Source: JAHEYF01 sp045805185
GTDB taxonomy: Bacteria > Bacteroidota > Bacteroidia > B-17B0 > Aurantibacillaceae
Direction: 5' to 3'
Assembly (NCBI GenBank): GCA_045805185.1
Contig: JBJMLS010000300.1
Coordinates: 1 to 64,000, forward strand
DNA length: 64,000 nt
In this document: positions 34,811 to 44,941 of the stretch, one piece after another
Numbering within the stretch: the stretch's first letter is position 1
How the letters are laid out: every line of letters begins with the position of its first letter
Translations under genes and position numbers: made by a program
The notes under the pieces: generated by a model
The model's database searches: none
What the model saw: only the letters and a program-made list of their open reading frames with translations
What the model was told of the DNA's origin: nothing

Positions 34811-35071
34811 ATGAAAGTGATCAATAAAGATTACAAGACCGCTCCAGTGCCTTTGGATTTTGTGCATAAGACAACCATGTACGCGGGAGAAGCCCGCCCT
34901 GTTTATTCCTCCTGCCACGACGGGGTATGCTTCGAATTGGATATTACGCTGAATGCAGAACACCTGGGCACGATCTCCTGTGGCGAAAACATGAAATGGA
35001 CAATGCGCAATATCAGCGATCAGACCCTTATTGATAAGATCGGAGAAGAGATCGCGCTGTGGTATGAATAA
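34811..35071 (+). CDS. 86-aa hypothetical protein preceding ligD
   Basis: The frame starts MKVINKDYKTAPVPLDFVHK and continues with VYSSCHDGVCFELDITLNAE and DKIGEEIALWYE. It is a small cytoplasmic alpha/beta protein with two Cys residues in SSCHDGVCF. It ends 12 bases before ligD, so the two are probably cotranscribed, and a role linked to DNA end repair is a guess from position only. The frame is open further upstream to 34610, but the upstream codons look non-coding. Confidence 0.6.
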   Translation: MKVINKDYKTAPVPLDFVHKTTMYAGEARPVYSSCHDGVCFELDITLNAEHLGTISCGENMKWTMRNISDQTLIDKIGEEIALWYE

Positions 35072-35083
35072 ATAAATTCGCAA

Positions 35084-37792
35084 ATGGGACTAACGAAATA
35101 CAGGCAAAAAAGAAATTTTAAAGAATCCCCCGAACCTACGGGTGGAAAAGCAAGATCCGAAAAACTAATTTTCGTTATTCAGAAACATGATGCCTCTCAC
35201 CTTCATTATGATTTTCGCCTGGAAATGGAAGGTGTTCTTAAAAGCTGGGCAGTGCCGAAGGGCCCATCAACCGATCCGGCTATAAAACGCCTCGCCATGA
35301 TGGTGGAGGATCATCCTTACGATTACCACGATTTCGAAGGGATCATTCCCAGCGGATATGGCGCCGGAACGGTTATCGTATGGGACGAGGGAACCTATGA
35401 AGCAGATGGCCTGGATGCTACCGACAAAAAAACACAGGATAAGGAATTGCGAAGGCAATTGCACGAAGGCAAACTCAAATTCACCCTGCACGGAAAAAAA
35501 CTCAAAGGGAGCTTTGCTCTGGTAAAAACGAAAGGACGGGGAGAGAACAGCTGGCTGCTGATCAAGCATAAGGACAAGTATGCTTCAACAGATGATATCC
35601 TGAAAAAAGACAGATCGGTGATCTCTAAAAAAACACTGGAGCAGGTGGAAAAGACCAGCACCAATTATTATGGCGATCAGCGTGTGAAGCGTGCCGCGAA
35701 GAAAAGCAGAAAAGCCACCGTATTCGAAGACAAGAAGATCAGGAAGACTGCGACCAAAACTCCGCGGGTCAAATCAAAAACTGAAAAAAAAAAGAAAGAG
35801 ATCCCCGGGAAAACAGCAAAATTTCCAGCTAAGCTCACGCCCATGCTTGCCACCCTGGTTGATAAGCCCTTTGACAGAGAGGGCTGGCTGTATGAAGTGA
35901 AGTGGGACGGCTACCGCGCTCTTGCATTTATGAACAAAGGAAAAGTAGAGCTGCGCTCCCGGAACGATAAATCCTTTGACGATAAATTTTATCCTGTACA
36001 TGCTGCTCTGAAGGACTGGGGCATCAATGCCATCGTAGATGGGGAAATTGTGGTGGCCGACGAAAAAGGTATTTCCAATTTCGGCGCACTGCAAAACTGG
36101 AGAAGCGAAGCCGATGGTGAATTACTTTTTTACGCATTCGATATTCTATGGTACGAAGGAAAGGACCTGATGCAATTGCCGCTCACCGAAAGGAAGGAAG
36201 TGCTGAAGGAACTAATTCCATCCGGCGGCATCATCCGCATGAGTGAAAGCTTTAATGCCTCGGGGCTGGACTTTTTTGAATCCGCAAAACAGGCGGGGCT
36301 CGAAGGCATTATTGCTAAAAAAGCCGACAGCAATTATTTTCCGGGAGCGCGTTCCAGGGAATGGCTGAAGATAAAAGCGAACAAGAGACAAGAAGTAGTG
36401 ATCGGCGGTTATACCGTTAACGACGGTACATCAAAACCTTTCAGCGCATTACTGGTAGGAGTTTATGAGAAAGGGAAACTGATCTACGGTGGCAAAGTAG
36501 GCACAGGCTTTAACATTAAGACCCAGGAGGAAATGCTGAAGAAATTTAAAAAGCTTGCAGCAAAAAATCCTCCGTTCAGCTATACTCCCGATGTGAACAA
36601 GCCCTCGCGCTTTCGACCCAATCCACCCAATGCAACTGCATATTGGTTAAAGCCCGAGCTCGTGTGTGAAGTGAACTATGCAGAAATTACCAGCGACGGG
36701 ATCATGCGCCATCCTTCCTTCGAAGCCCTGCGTGATGACAAGCCGGCGAAAGAGGTGCATGAGGACAAAGCCCTGCCGGTAGAAAAAGTTGGCGCAACAA
36801 AAAAAAGCAGTACGGTAAAAAAACTCACGGAAACCAAATTCCTCAGACCTGGCGGCGCAAAAGAACGCAGAACACTTCTTAATCCTTCGGAAGAAACACA
36901 GGTGAGGATGATCAACGGCCATGAATTGAAATTCACCAACCTCAGCAAGATCTACTGGCCAAAAGAAAAGGTAAGCAAGCGCGACATGCTGAACTATTAT
37001 TACCAGGTGGCGCCCTTTATTTTACCTTATCTGAAGGACAGGCCGCAATCCCTGAACCGTCATCCGAATGGAATTGACGGGAAAAGCTTCTACCAGAAAG
37101 ATGTTACCGGCAAGGCTCCGGATTGGGTGGAAACGTATTTGTACCACAGTGACGCGGATGACCGTGACAGAAATTATTTAGTGGCGAAGGACGAAGCCAG
37201 CCTTTTGTACATGGCATCGCTCGGATGTATTGAGCTAAACCCCTGGAGCAGTCGCGTTCAAAAGCCAGATCATCCCGACTGGTGCATCATTGACCTGGAT
37301 CCCGATAAGAATTCCTTTGACCAGGTGGTGGAAGCCGCCCTCGTTACCAAAGAGGTGCTCGACAGCATGGGTGTTCCTTCCTATCCTAAAACCAGCGGCT
37401 CTACCGGCATGCACATATACATACCGCTGGGCGCGAAATATACCTACGAGCAGTCCAAGGAATTTGCGCGGGTCATTGTTACCTTGGTTCATCGCGAATT
37501 ACCAAAGTTCACCACCATAGAACGCGCGGTAAAGAACCGCAAAGGAAAAATGTACCTGGATTTTTTGCAGAACCGCGCACAGGCAACTATTTCGGCGCCT
37601 TACTCCTTGCGTCCGAAACCCGGAGCCACTGTCTCCACTCCCCTGCACTGGGAGGAAGTGAAGAAAGGAATGAAGATGACGGATTACCACATTTTTAATA
37701 CGATGGAAAGGCTGAAAGAAGTTGGGGATCTCTTTAAGCCGGTGATCGGGAAGGGAATTGATCTGGAGAAGGTTGTGGGGTTAGGCCAATAA
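35084..37792 (+). CDS. ligD: Multifunctional ATP-dependent DNA ligase D
   Basis: LigD repairs double-strand breaks by non-homologous end joining. All three modules are present in 902 residues. The 3'-phosphoesterase comes first (about 20-180; KHDASHLHYDFRLEMEG with the His/Asp metal site). The ATP-dependent ligase follows (about 245-540; catalytic Lys in YEVKWDGYRAL, IVDGEIVV, EGIIAKK). The primase-polymerase comes last (about 600-890; SKIYWPKEKVSKRDML, metal Asp pair in IIDLDPD, SGSTGMHIYIPL). Basic linkers rich in Lys connect the modules. No Ku gene is present in the window, although Ku is the usual partner, so it must lie elsewhere. Confidence 0.97.
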   Translation: MGLTKYRQKRNFKESPEPTGGKARSEKLIFVIQKHDASHLHYDFRLEMEGVLKSWAVPKGPSTDPAIKRLAMMVEDHPYDYHDFEGIIPSGYGAGTVIVWDEGTYEADGLDATDKKTQDKELRRQLHEGKLKFTLHGKKLKGSFALVKTKGRGENSWLLIKHKDKYASTDDILKKDRSVISKKTLEQVEKTSTNYYGDQRVKRAAKKSRKATVFEDKKIRKTATKTPRVKSKTEKKKKEIPGKTAKFPAKLTPMLATLVDKPFDREGWLYEVKWDGYRALAFMNKGKVELRSRNDKSFDDKFYPVHAALKDWGINAIVDGEIVVADEKGISNFGALQNWRSEADGELLFYAFDILWYEGKDLMQLPLTERKEVLKELIPSGGIIRMSESFNASGLDFFESAKQAGLEGIIAKKADSNYFPGARSREWLKIKANKRQEVVIGGYTVNDGTSKPFSALLVGVYEKGKLIYGGKVGTGFNIKTQEEMLKKFKKLAAKNPPFSYTPDVNKPSRFRPNPPNATAYWLKPELVCEVNYAEITSDGIMRHPSFEALRDDKPAKEVHEDKALPVEKVGATKKSSTVKKLTETKFLRPGGAKERRTLLNPSEETQVRMINGHELKFTNLSKIYWPKEKVSKRDMLNYYYQVAPFILPYLKDRPQSLNRHPNGIDGKSFYQKDVTGKAPDWVETYLYHSDADDRDRNYLVAKDEASLLYMASLGCIELNPWSSRVQKPDHPDWCIIDLDPDKNSFDQVVEAALVTKEVLDSMGVPSYPKTSGSTGMHIYIPLGAKYTYEQSKEFARVIVTLVHRELPKFTTIERAVKNRKGKMYLDFLQNRAQATISAPYSLRPKPGATVSTPLHWEEVKKGMKMTDYHIFNTMERLKEVGDLFKPVIGKGIDLEKVVGLGQ

Positions 37793-37833
37793 ACAACTCT
37801 TGAGGAGAGTCAGTCATACAATTATTATTTTTC

Positions 37834-38847
37834 TTAATCATTTTTTAAATAAGCTTCTTCTCTCCCCTTAGTGTGCATTTTTGTTATAGGTCTTGTGCCC
37901 CATTGCTCATTAACACTCACTGCAGTTATCTTTACTGCTACTTCAACTCCCTGTACTGCATTATCATTGGACAAACACATATAGTACATTCCCTTTAAGG
38001 GAGCTGCCATTCTCGAATGATCATTAATAACCTTCCCATTTTTATAATAACGAAAAGCTAACCCAGATGTAAAATTATTTACATTATTACCGTCTACAAT
38101 ATAGAAATCGATGTCTTCACCAGTTTGTAATTGACTGATATAAGAAGCTCCTCCTAAAGCAAGATTAGCTAATGGTCCATATCCTGGAATCTTTCTCACC
38201 AACGGTCCGGCATTTTTTGCAAGTAATTTAGTTGCCTGTTCGTATGCTTCCTGTCCAGCCTGGTCAACACCAACATAGTAACTCCAAGCAACAGTATTTT
38301 CGGGCAAAAGAAAATTAAAAGTAGTTTTATTCCCATTTGCATTCATTGTGGAATGTACTTTTGCAACCTGATCCGTAATATTAGTGATCAGTGTATCTGC
38401 CTTAATTAGATATTTTTCTTGTTCCGTTGTATAAGTTGTATCATAAACAGTTCGCCAGTATACACTGCAATTAAAATTCTTAGTAGACTCCCCCGCTGGA
38501 ATACGTTGGATTTTGAACTTGCAGATTCTTCCCATTATGGCTGAATTAGCAAATCTAAACTGGTAAATTCCTGTATGTGAAATATTCAACGTTTTATTCT
38601 CGATCTTTTTAGTCTTATAATCCATAAATTTTGATGAAGACGGAAGTTCAATGATTTCCACTTCTTTCATTTCTTTTTTGTCAACCTCTTCAAAGCTGAA
38701 TATTATCTGATCTCCCTCAGCAAATCCATAATAAAAAACTTCTTCCTTTAATCCCCCCACTTTAAGGGTATTTTCTGCAACATCAATTGCTGTTTGTGCA
38801 AAAGATTGATAACTCAAAACAATTAAAACTAAGATAATTTGTTTCAT
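37834..38847 (-). CDS. Hypothetical secreted protein of an AT-rich island
   Basis: A signal peptide (MKQIILVLIVLSYQSFAQ) is followed by about 320 residues without a recognised domain. Early strands (YGFAEGDQIIFSFEEVDKKE, YQFRFANSAIMGRICKFKIQ) suggest a beta-sandwich of the kind that perceives or binds ligands, and the later part (ALGGASYISQLQTGEDIDFY) may be helical then beta. I use the ATG at 38847, not the longer frame to 38898, because it starts the signal peptide and removes a long overlap with the upstream gene. The DNA is clearly more AT-rich than the flanks. It is 10 bases from the upstream gene and likely cotranscribed. Confidence 0.6.
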   Translation of the reverse strand: MKQIILVLIVLSYQSFAQTAIDVAENTLKVGGLKEEVFYYGFAEGDQIIFSFEEVDKKEMKEVEIIELPSSSKFMDYKTKKIENKTLNISHTGIYQFRFANSAIMGRICKFKIQRIPAGESTKNFNCSVYWRTVYDTTYTTEQEKYLIKADTLITNITDQVAKVHSTMNANGNKTTFNFLLPENTVAWSYYVGVDQAGQEAYEQATKLLAKNAGPLVRKIPGYGPLANLALGGASYISQLQTGEDIDFYIVDGNNVNNFTSGLAFRYYKNGKVINDHSRMAAPLKGMYYMCLSNDNAVQGVEVAVKITAVSVNEQWGTRPITKMHTKGREEAYLKND

Positions 38848-38857
38848 ATTTTCTTTG

Positions 38858-39853
38858 TTAAATAAATTTTTCAATACTAACTCGTTCAACGGGAACAAAA
38901 CCAGATGTCTTAATAAATTTCATGTTATGACTGAAATTCTTCATGGAATCAGAAGGGTCTATATTATTAAGATATAATTTATCCAATGTTTCAGGAGGAA
39001 CTGCAACAGATAATATAACCTGGTCTTCAATAAGCCCCGTTTGGGTATTCAGTAATTCACTCAATGCGTTTACGACAATAAAATCGACTTCAAAATATGC
39101 TAATAACTCTCTGGAAATTCTTAAAACAGCACTGCATACGTAATCCTGATAAAGCTCGTTGAATTTAGCTTGCGGTAATTCTTTTTTTGATAATTTACCA
39201 GTTGAAGTTTGCTTAAGAGAATAATTGGGAATAATCTCGGGGCCTTTAATCTTTATATCAACAGAAATGGTGTTTGATTGAAAACTGAGTGAAATTTCGG
39301 AACCGAGTTCTTTTATGTCATCAAAAGGTTTAAAATACTCAATCGCCAATCGGTATCCCTCTGGGTCTTTTGAGAGAACCTTGGTCACTATATCCTGCAC
39401 CTGATCCCATTCATACTTTTCCTTATTATAATTAGCAATTCGTCGCTCGTTCTCCTTTTTATCTTCCAGTGAGGCAATCTGTACTTTACGTTTAAGACCT
39501 TCTATCCTTTTGTTAGTTAGATTAAATAACTTAACAAAAAAAGATGGCCTATAATTAATTAAATTATTTTTAGCCAATTCCTCTCTGGATGCCACAATTT
39601 CTGGTGGCAAAGGCTTAGCTTCCCTAGCTAATCCTTCCCAAGCAATATAACCGGTACAGTTTTTATGTAAAGATCGAATTATCTCAACATATTCTTCATA
39701 TTGCCTTACTGCCTCTGAAGCATTAGTTAATTCCCGAGCTTTTAGTTGAGCTTTATAATTTTTTGCCGCCTCTTTGGCTCGTCTCTGCTGATCTCTTTCT
39801 GCACGTTTAACTGCAGCGCCGTATGCACGGACAAATTGTTTTACAGTCGCCAT
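38858..39853 (-). CDS. Hypothetical cytoplasmic protein of an AT-rich island
   Basis: The 331-residue protein starts with a highly charged helical region (FVRAYGAAVKRAERDQQRRA to about residue 150, a likely coiled coil). A globular alpha/beta domain follows (LPQAKFNELYQDYVCSAVLR, YFEVDFIVVNALSELLNTQT, VILSVAVPPETLDKLYL). There is no signal peptide. I do not recognise a family. The last segment, with long beta strands and conserved-looking acidic residues, could be nuclease-like, but no catalytic motif is certain. It precedes the secreted-protein gene in what looks like a two-gene transferred unit. Confidence 0.6.
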   Translation of the reverse strand: MATVKQFVRAYGAAVKRAERDQQRRAKEAAKNYKAQLKARELTNASEAVRQYEEYVEIIRSLHKNCTGYIAWEGLAREAKPLPPEIVASREELAKNNLINYRPSFFVKLFNLTNKRIEGLKRKVQIASLEDKKENERRIANYNKEKYEWDQVQDIVTKVLSKDPEGYRLAIEYFKPFDDIKELGSEISLSFQSNTISVDIKIKGPEIIPNYSLKQTSTGKLSKKELPQAKFNELYQDYVCSAVLRISRELLAYFEVDFIVVNALSELLNTQTGLIEDQVILSVAVPPETLDKLYLNNIDPSDSMKNFSHNMKFIKTSGFVPVERVSIEKFI

Positions 39854-40101
39854 TAGATTCTATAGTTAATTCTTGAGTAATGTTCATTTTTAGTAAAAAT
39901 AATATAATTCTATAAACTGACAATACCGCCACCATCTGTCAGTATATTTCCTCAAAAACTCCTTCTCTCCCATGTTAAATTCCACTCACGAATACACATT
40001 TCCATCCTTCAGCTATTCAAAATCCTTCCTTATCAATTATTACATCCTAAGGTCTTTTCCTGTATTACTTTTATTGTGTAAAGAAGAGGGGAAGATAAAA
40101 A

Positions 40102-40260
40102 ATGAATGATGATGAGAAGAAGGAGATCCTGAGGGAGAACAAAGAAGAGCCATGCCGTCATCCGAAGCTGGAGGCAGGTAAGGATGAAGGAGAAATTGCC
40201 TGTGCTTTATGTGGAAGGATTGTATATTCATGGAAAGCGGCTAAGATCGCGGGGAAGTAA
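40102..40260 (+). CDS. 52-aa zinc-ribbon-like protein
   Basis: A complete frame encodes MNDDEKKEILRENKEEP, then CRH (Cys18, His20), then GEIACALCGRIVYSWK with a CxxC pair (Cys34, Cys37). The Cys/His spacing fits a small zinc ribbon with N-terminal acidic helix. It is too short for most gene-calling cut-offs. It sits between the AT-rich island and a dispersed-repeat fragment at 40261-40300. Its role is unknown. Confidence 0.6.
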   Translation: MNDDEKKEILRENKEEPCRHPKLEAGKDEGEIACALCGRIVYSWKAAKIAGK

Positions 40261-40300
40261 TGTCGCGCAGAGACGCTAAGGCCCAGAGGCTGAGGTGTGT
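40261..40300. repeat. Fragment of the dispersed 'cgcagagacgc' repeat
   Basis: GTCGCGCAGAGACGCTAAGG and following GCCCAGAGGC directly after the small gene match the repeat block at 41400-41905. Confidence 0.6.
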
Positions 40301-40400
40301 TTGTAGAAGTAGTGATACTGGTGAATTGACTTTCTATAGAGCATGTTAGAAGACTGAGGTGTGTTTTGTACCCTGAACTTAAGGTTGAAGGGATAAACTA

Positions 40401-41360
40401 TTACATCGCTTCCATCACTTCAAAGATCTTATCGGGATAAAATAATTCCCCCGGGCGATCGGCTCTGGAGGTAAAACGGATCATTCCATTTTTATCAATT
40501 AAAAAAGTAGCCGGCAGAGGGACAAACTCATAATTCTCAGGAGTCCCGGCATCCTTGCCCTGCAGTTCTACACAAAACTGCTGCGCCACTTTTTGCTTTT
40601 CATCCGAAAGCACATGGTAATCGAGGCCGAGCTTTTGCACCATTTCCTTGTTCACTCCTAATGGATCGGGTCCAATTGAAAGCAAATGAACATTTTGTTC
40701 CATGAATTTTTCTTTGTTGCGCTGGTAGGCTCGAAGTGTAATGTGACAGCCGGGACACCAATCGCCACGAACAAAAATGATCAGGAGATTTTTTCCTAAA
40801 AAGTCTGTTGAAGAAACAGCCCGTCCTTCTTCATCCGGCAAAGTAAAGTCAGGGCATTTTTTTCCGGCATCAATGAAACCGCTTCCTGCTGCTTTTTGAA
40901 GTGCAATGAGGTCCTTAGTGATCAGGAGAGAAAGTAAATTTGAGATCAAAAGAAATATTCCCGGGAACAGCCATGCCTGGTAAGCTGCCGGAGTTATAAA
41001 ATTTGCAACAAGATAAAGGCCAATGGAACAGATTCCCGCAGAGAGCTTGAACCAGGTAACACTGTACATGATTTTCGGAAAAAAGATCTGTAAGAACGAA
41101 TTCTGCGCAGCGGTGATCAGCAACGCAAGCGATAATAAAGGGAGAATGCCCGGTGTGAAATAAAGCCAGGCCATAATTGCTCCCGGAAGAAATGAGGCAA
41201 AGGCAGAAAAGGCCGAACCATTCTTCTTGAATGAAACAATGCCCAGGATCAGCGCAGCTATGGCAAAAGATTGTCCTGCTATATTCATTCCGGAAAAAAG
41301 AAATATAAGTGCAAGGACACTGCAAAGAATGGAAGCTAAGGCGGGGATCTTATATTTCAT
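40401..41360 (-). CDS. Membrane-anchored peroxiredoxin/thioredoxin-fold protein
   Basis: The N-terminal half has about five hydrophobic helices (residues 1-150). The C-terminal half is an AhpC/TSA-type thioredoxin-fold domain beginning GKKCPDFTLPDEEGRAVSST, with the redox motif RGDWCPGCH (CPGC), then HLLSIGPDPLGVNKEMVQKL and the cis-Pro region FVPLPATFLID. It probably reduces peroxides or disulfides on the membrane surface. The CxxC motif makes it more reductase-like than a one-Cys peroxiredoxin. Its topology cannot be settled from sequence. It is convergent with nothing close downstream. Confidence 0.85.
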   Translation of the reverse strand: MKYKIPALASILCSVLALIFLFSGMNIAGQSFAIAALILGIVSFKKNGSAFSAFASFLPGAIMAWLYFTPGILPLLSLALLITAAQNSFLQIFFPKIMYSVTWFKLSAGICSIGLYLVANFITPAAYQAWLFPGIFLLISNLLSLLITKDLIALQKAAGSGFIDAGKKCPDFTLPDEEGRAVSSTDFLGKNLLIIFVRGDWCPGCHITLRAYQRNKEKFMEQNVHLLSIGPDPLGVNKEMVQKLGLDYHVLSDEKQKVAQQFCVELQGKDAGTPENYEFVPLPATFLIDKNGMIRFTSRADRPGELFYPDKIFEVMEAM

Positions 41361-41399
41361 ATTTTAAATATATAAAAATATTATCTATCAAAGCATATA

Positions 41400-41905
41400 C
41401 GTGTTTAAGGGCGGCATGGATTTATTGAGAGCTTATGTCGGGCAGCGACGCAGGGTGCGCAGAGGTAGGCGTATTGTTTCCCGCTGAGTTTCGCGAGGTC
41501 GCGCAGAGTCCCGCAGAGAACTGAAGAATCTGTCGTGCAGAGGTGCTAAGACACAAGGGAGTTTATTGAAATCAGTTCTCGCGGAGACGCAGGGCGCGCA
41601 GAGGTAGGCATATTGTTTCTCGCGGAGTCACGCTGAGTTGTAGGAGGATTATTATTAATGAAAATTTTTCCGCGTTCTTTGCGCCTTCTTTGTGCTCTTT
41701 GCGGTTAAATAAAAGGTTCTCGCAGAGGCACCTAGGGAATTGGAGCATAGGTCACGCAGAGACGCTAAGACGCAGAGGCCGGAGAATATTTATTTCTCGC
41801 AGAGTTTCGCCGAGTTGGCGCAGAGGCACGCAGAGTTGTAGGGGAATTATTTGTGAAAAATTCTCCGCGTTCTTTGCGTCTTGTTTGTGCACTTTGCGGT
41901 TAATG
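41400..41905. repeat. Block of dispersed Bacteroidota 'cgcagag' repeats
   Basis: This non-coding stretch is made of degenerate units of the type CTCGCAGAGACGCNNAGGCGC and TCCGCGTTCTTTGCGCC, present in several copies. One composite unit (GTTGTAGGNGNATTATT, then the TTCTTTGCG...CTTTGCGGTTAA block) occurs near 41635-41705 and again near 41825-41905, a period of about 190 bases. Related fragments lie at 40261-40300 and about 51446-51471. It fills the gap upstream of the peroxiredoxin gene and contains no supported gene. Confidence 0.75.
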
Positions 41906-41913
41906 CACTCCAA

Positions 41914-41949
41914 TAAAAAAGCCTCACATTTTCTGCAAGGCTCTTTTTT
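41914..41949 (-). terminator. Terminator of the atp operon
   Basis: Read on the minus strand, AGCCT pairs with AGGCT and is followed by TTTTTTATT. It begins about 25 bases after the atpG stop. T-rich flanks on both strands could also stop plus-strand transcription. Confidence 0.8.
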
Positions 41950-41966
41950 TATATTCTTAATCTCTC

Positions 41967-42857
41967 TTATCCATTCAGCGCTTCCGCTCCTGCAACGATC
42001 TCGAGGATCTCGTTGGTGATGGCGGCCTGACGGGCTTTGTTGTAGCTGATCTTGAGGTCGCGCAGCATGTCCTTGGCGTTATCGGTTGCTTTGTGCATTG
42101 CCGTCATACGCGCGCCATGCTCGGATGCGTGTGAATCCAACAGCGCTTTGTAGAATTGTGTTTTTAAGGAACGCGGAATGAGGTCGCTTACGATTTGTTC
42201 CTTACCCGGTTCGAATATATAATCGATGTTCTGACCTTTCTTTGCATCTTTCACTACCGGAGGCGCTTCAACAGGGAGAAAACGTTCCGCCTGCGTGATC
42301 TGCACTGCGGCATTCTTGAACTGGTTGTAAATAAGGTAAACTTTATCAAATTTTCCGGAAGCGAACGCAGCCATTATTTTCTCGGCTTCGGGAGCCACAT
42401 TGGCAAAGTTAAGCTGGTTGAACAGCTCATTCATGTTCTGAGGCAATTCTCCGCCTTCAGGCAATGCATGCTTTGTTTTCTTAAATACATCGTTGCCTTT
42501 TTTTCCCACCGACAATACGCTAACGTTTGCGTTTGCATATTCTTCGCGGATCATGATCCAGGCTTTTTTAATCACGTTGGAGTTAAAGGCGCCTGCGAGT
42601 CCGCGGTTAGATGAAATCACCACCAGCAATATCTTCTTTCCTTCAGTAGAACGGGAATACACATTCTCTGCAGAATTAAGGCTTGAGCTTAAGTTCTGGA
42701 GGATCTCACGCAGCTTATTGGCATAAGGACGCATCTGCGTGATCGCATCCTGGGCGCGCTTCAATTTTGCAGCGCTCACCATTTTCATGGCGCTCGTGAT
42801 CTGCATGGTTGAACCTACCGAGGCGATCCTGTTCCTTACTTCTTTTAAATTTGCCAT
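41967..42857 (-). CDS. atpG: ATP synthase gamma subunit
   Basis: The 296-residue protein forms the central rotor shaft of F1. The N-terminal helix MANLKEVRNRIASVGSTMQI and the C-terminal helix KISYNKARQAAITNEILEIV are the conserved coiled-coil pair that turns in the alpha/beta hexamer. The middle (VVISSNRGLAGAFNSNVIKK) is the Rossmann-like domain. It is the last gene of the operon and is separated from atpA by a 437-base spacer that holds a foreign-looking four-helix-bundle gene, which is not the usual arrangement. Confidence 0.97.
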   Translation of the reverse strand: MANLKEVRNRIASVGSTMQITSAMKMVSAAKLKRAQDAITQMRPYANKLREILQNLSSSLNSAENVYSRSTEGKKILLVVISSNRGLAGAFNSNVIKKAWIMIREEYANANVSVLSVGKKGNDVFKKTKHALPEGGELPQNMNELFNQLNFANVAPEAEKIMAAFASGKFDKVYLIYNQFKNAAVQITQAERFLPVEAPPVVKDAKKGQNIDYIFEPGKEQIVSDLIPRSLKTQFYKALLDSHASEHGARMTAMHKATDNAKDMLRDLKISYNKARQAAITNEILEIVAGAEALNG

Positions 42858-42868
42858 TCCTTGTTAAT

Positions 42869-42899
42869 TTAGAATTCAGAATGTTAGAATTCAGAATTA
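42869..42899. repeat. Downstream boundary repeat of the four-helix-bundle insertion
   Basis: TTAGAATTCAGAAT occurs twice with a 15-base period (42869-42882 and 42884-42897). The last part contains ATTCAGAATTA (42889-42899), which is repeated in the same orientation at 43287-43297 on the other side of the inserted gene. Confidence 0.6.
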
Positions 42900-42908
42900 T
42901 TGATATTA

Positions 42909-43259
42909 CTAAATGAGTACCTTTTGCTTTTTAGAAGAGTTAATAATGGCCACAAGCAGCTTTATTATTTCTTCAATGTCATTTTTTAATTCCTTATCCA
43001 GTTTACAGACTTTTAAATCGATAAGTTCAAACCAATATTGCGTTTCATCTGCTTCCTTTAAAGCAATTCCCAATTTATTTATGAAATCGGGTTTGCTTAC
43101 TGCCCTCTGCGCTTCACGCACATTCGCTCCAATCGACAACCCACTTCTGCAAACCTGCCTGGAAAGAACGAACTTTTTTCTTTGTATTAACTCTTCTTCC
43201 AGATCTATTATTTTGCACGCAAACTCAAAAGTTTTCGCCTTAATAATATTCTCCTTCAT
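42909..43259 (-). CDS. Four-helix-bundle protein (S23 / 23S rRNA IVS family) inside the atp operon
   Basis: The 116-residue protein matches the small four-helix-bundle family first seen in 23S rRNA intervening sequences: AKTFEFACKIIDLEEELIQR, FVLSRQVCRSGLSIGANVRE, AQRAVSKPDFINKLGIALKE, ADETQYWFELI and a final helix IEEIIKLLVAIINSSKK. The 'SIGANVREAQ' turn and 'EADETQYWFELI' are diagnostic. Function is unknown; homologues often behave as scattered insertions. Here it lies between atpA and atpG, which are normally adjacent, bounded by GAATTC-type repeats. Lower GC than the atp genes supports insertion. Confidence 0.9.
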   Translation of the reverse strand: MKENIIKAKTFEFACKIIDLEEELIQRKKFVLSRQVCRSGLSIGANVREAQRAVSKPDFINKLGIALKEADETQYWFELIDLKVCKLDKELKNDIEEIIKLLVAIINSSKKQKVLI

Positions 43260-43282
43260 AAACGAAATCCCAATTTTGAATT

Positions 43283-43294
43283 CTTAATTCAGAA

Positions 43295-43299
<5 letters not shown>
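43283..43299. repeat. Upstream boundary palindrome of the insertion, overlapping the atpA stop
   Basis: CTTAATTC-A-GAATTAAG is a perfect palindrome that includes the atpA stop codon (43295-43297). It contains the 11-base ATTCAGAATTA shared with the other boundary. Confidence 0.65.
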
Positions 43300-44875
<1,576 letters not shown>

Positions 44876-44941
44876 CTTTGTTTGTTTTAATGATGAAGCC
44901 TCTTCCGCTCCATCGTTTATTTGTTTCGTTTCAATTTAACT

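Noticed and set aside
40040..40231. Minus-strand frame over the 52-aa zinc-ribbon gene
   Set aside because: The plus-strand frame carries paired Cys/His residues, while the minus-strand translation is low-complexity with no recognised pattern.
41690..42019. Plus-strand frame across the repeat block and the end of atpG
   Set aside because: It is made of repeat units and overlaps atpG antisense; composition is not protein-like.
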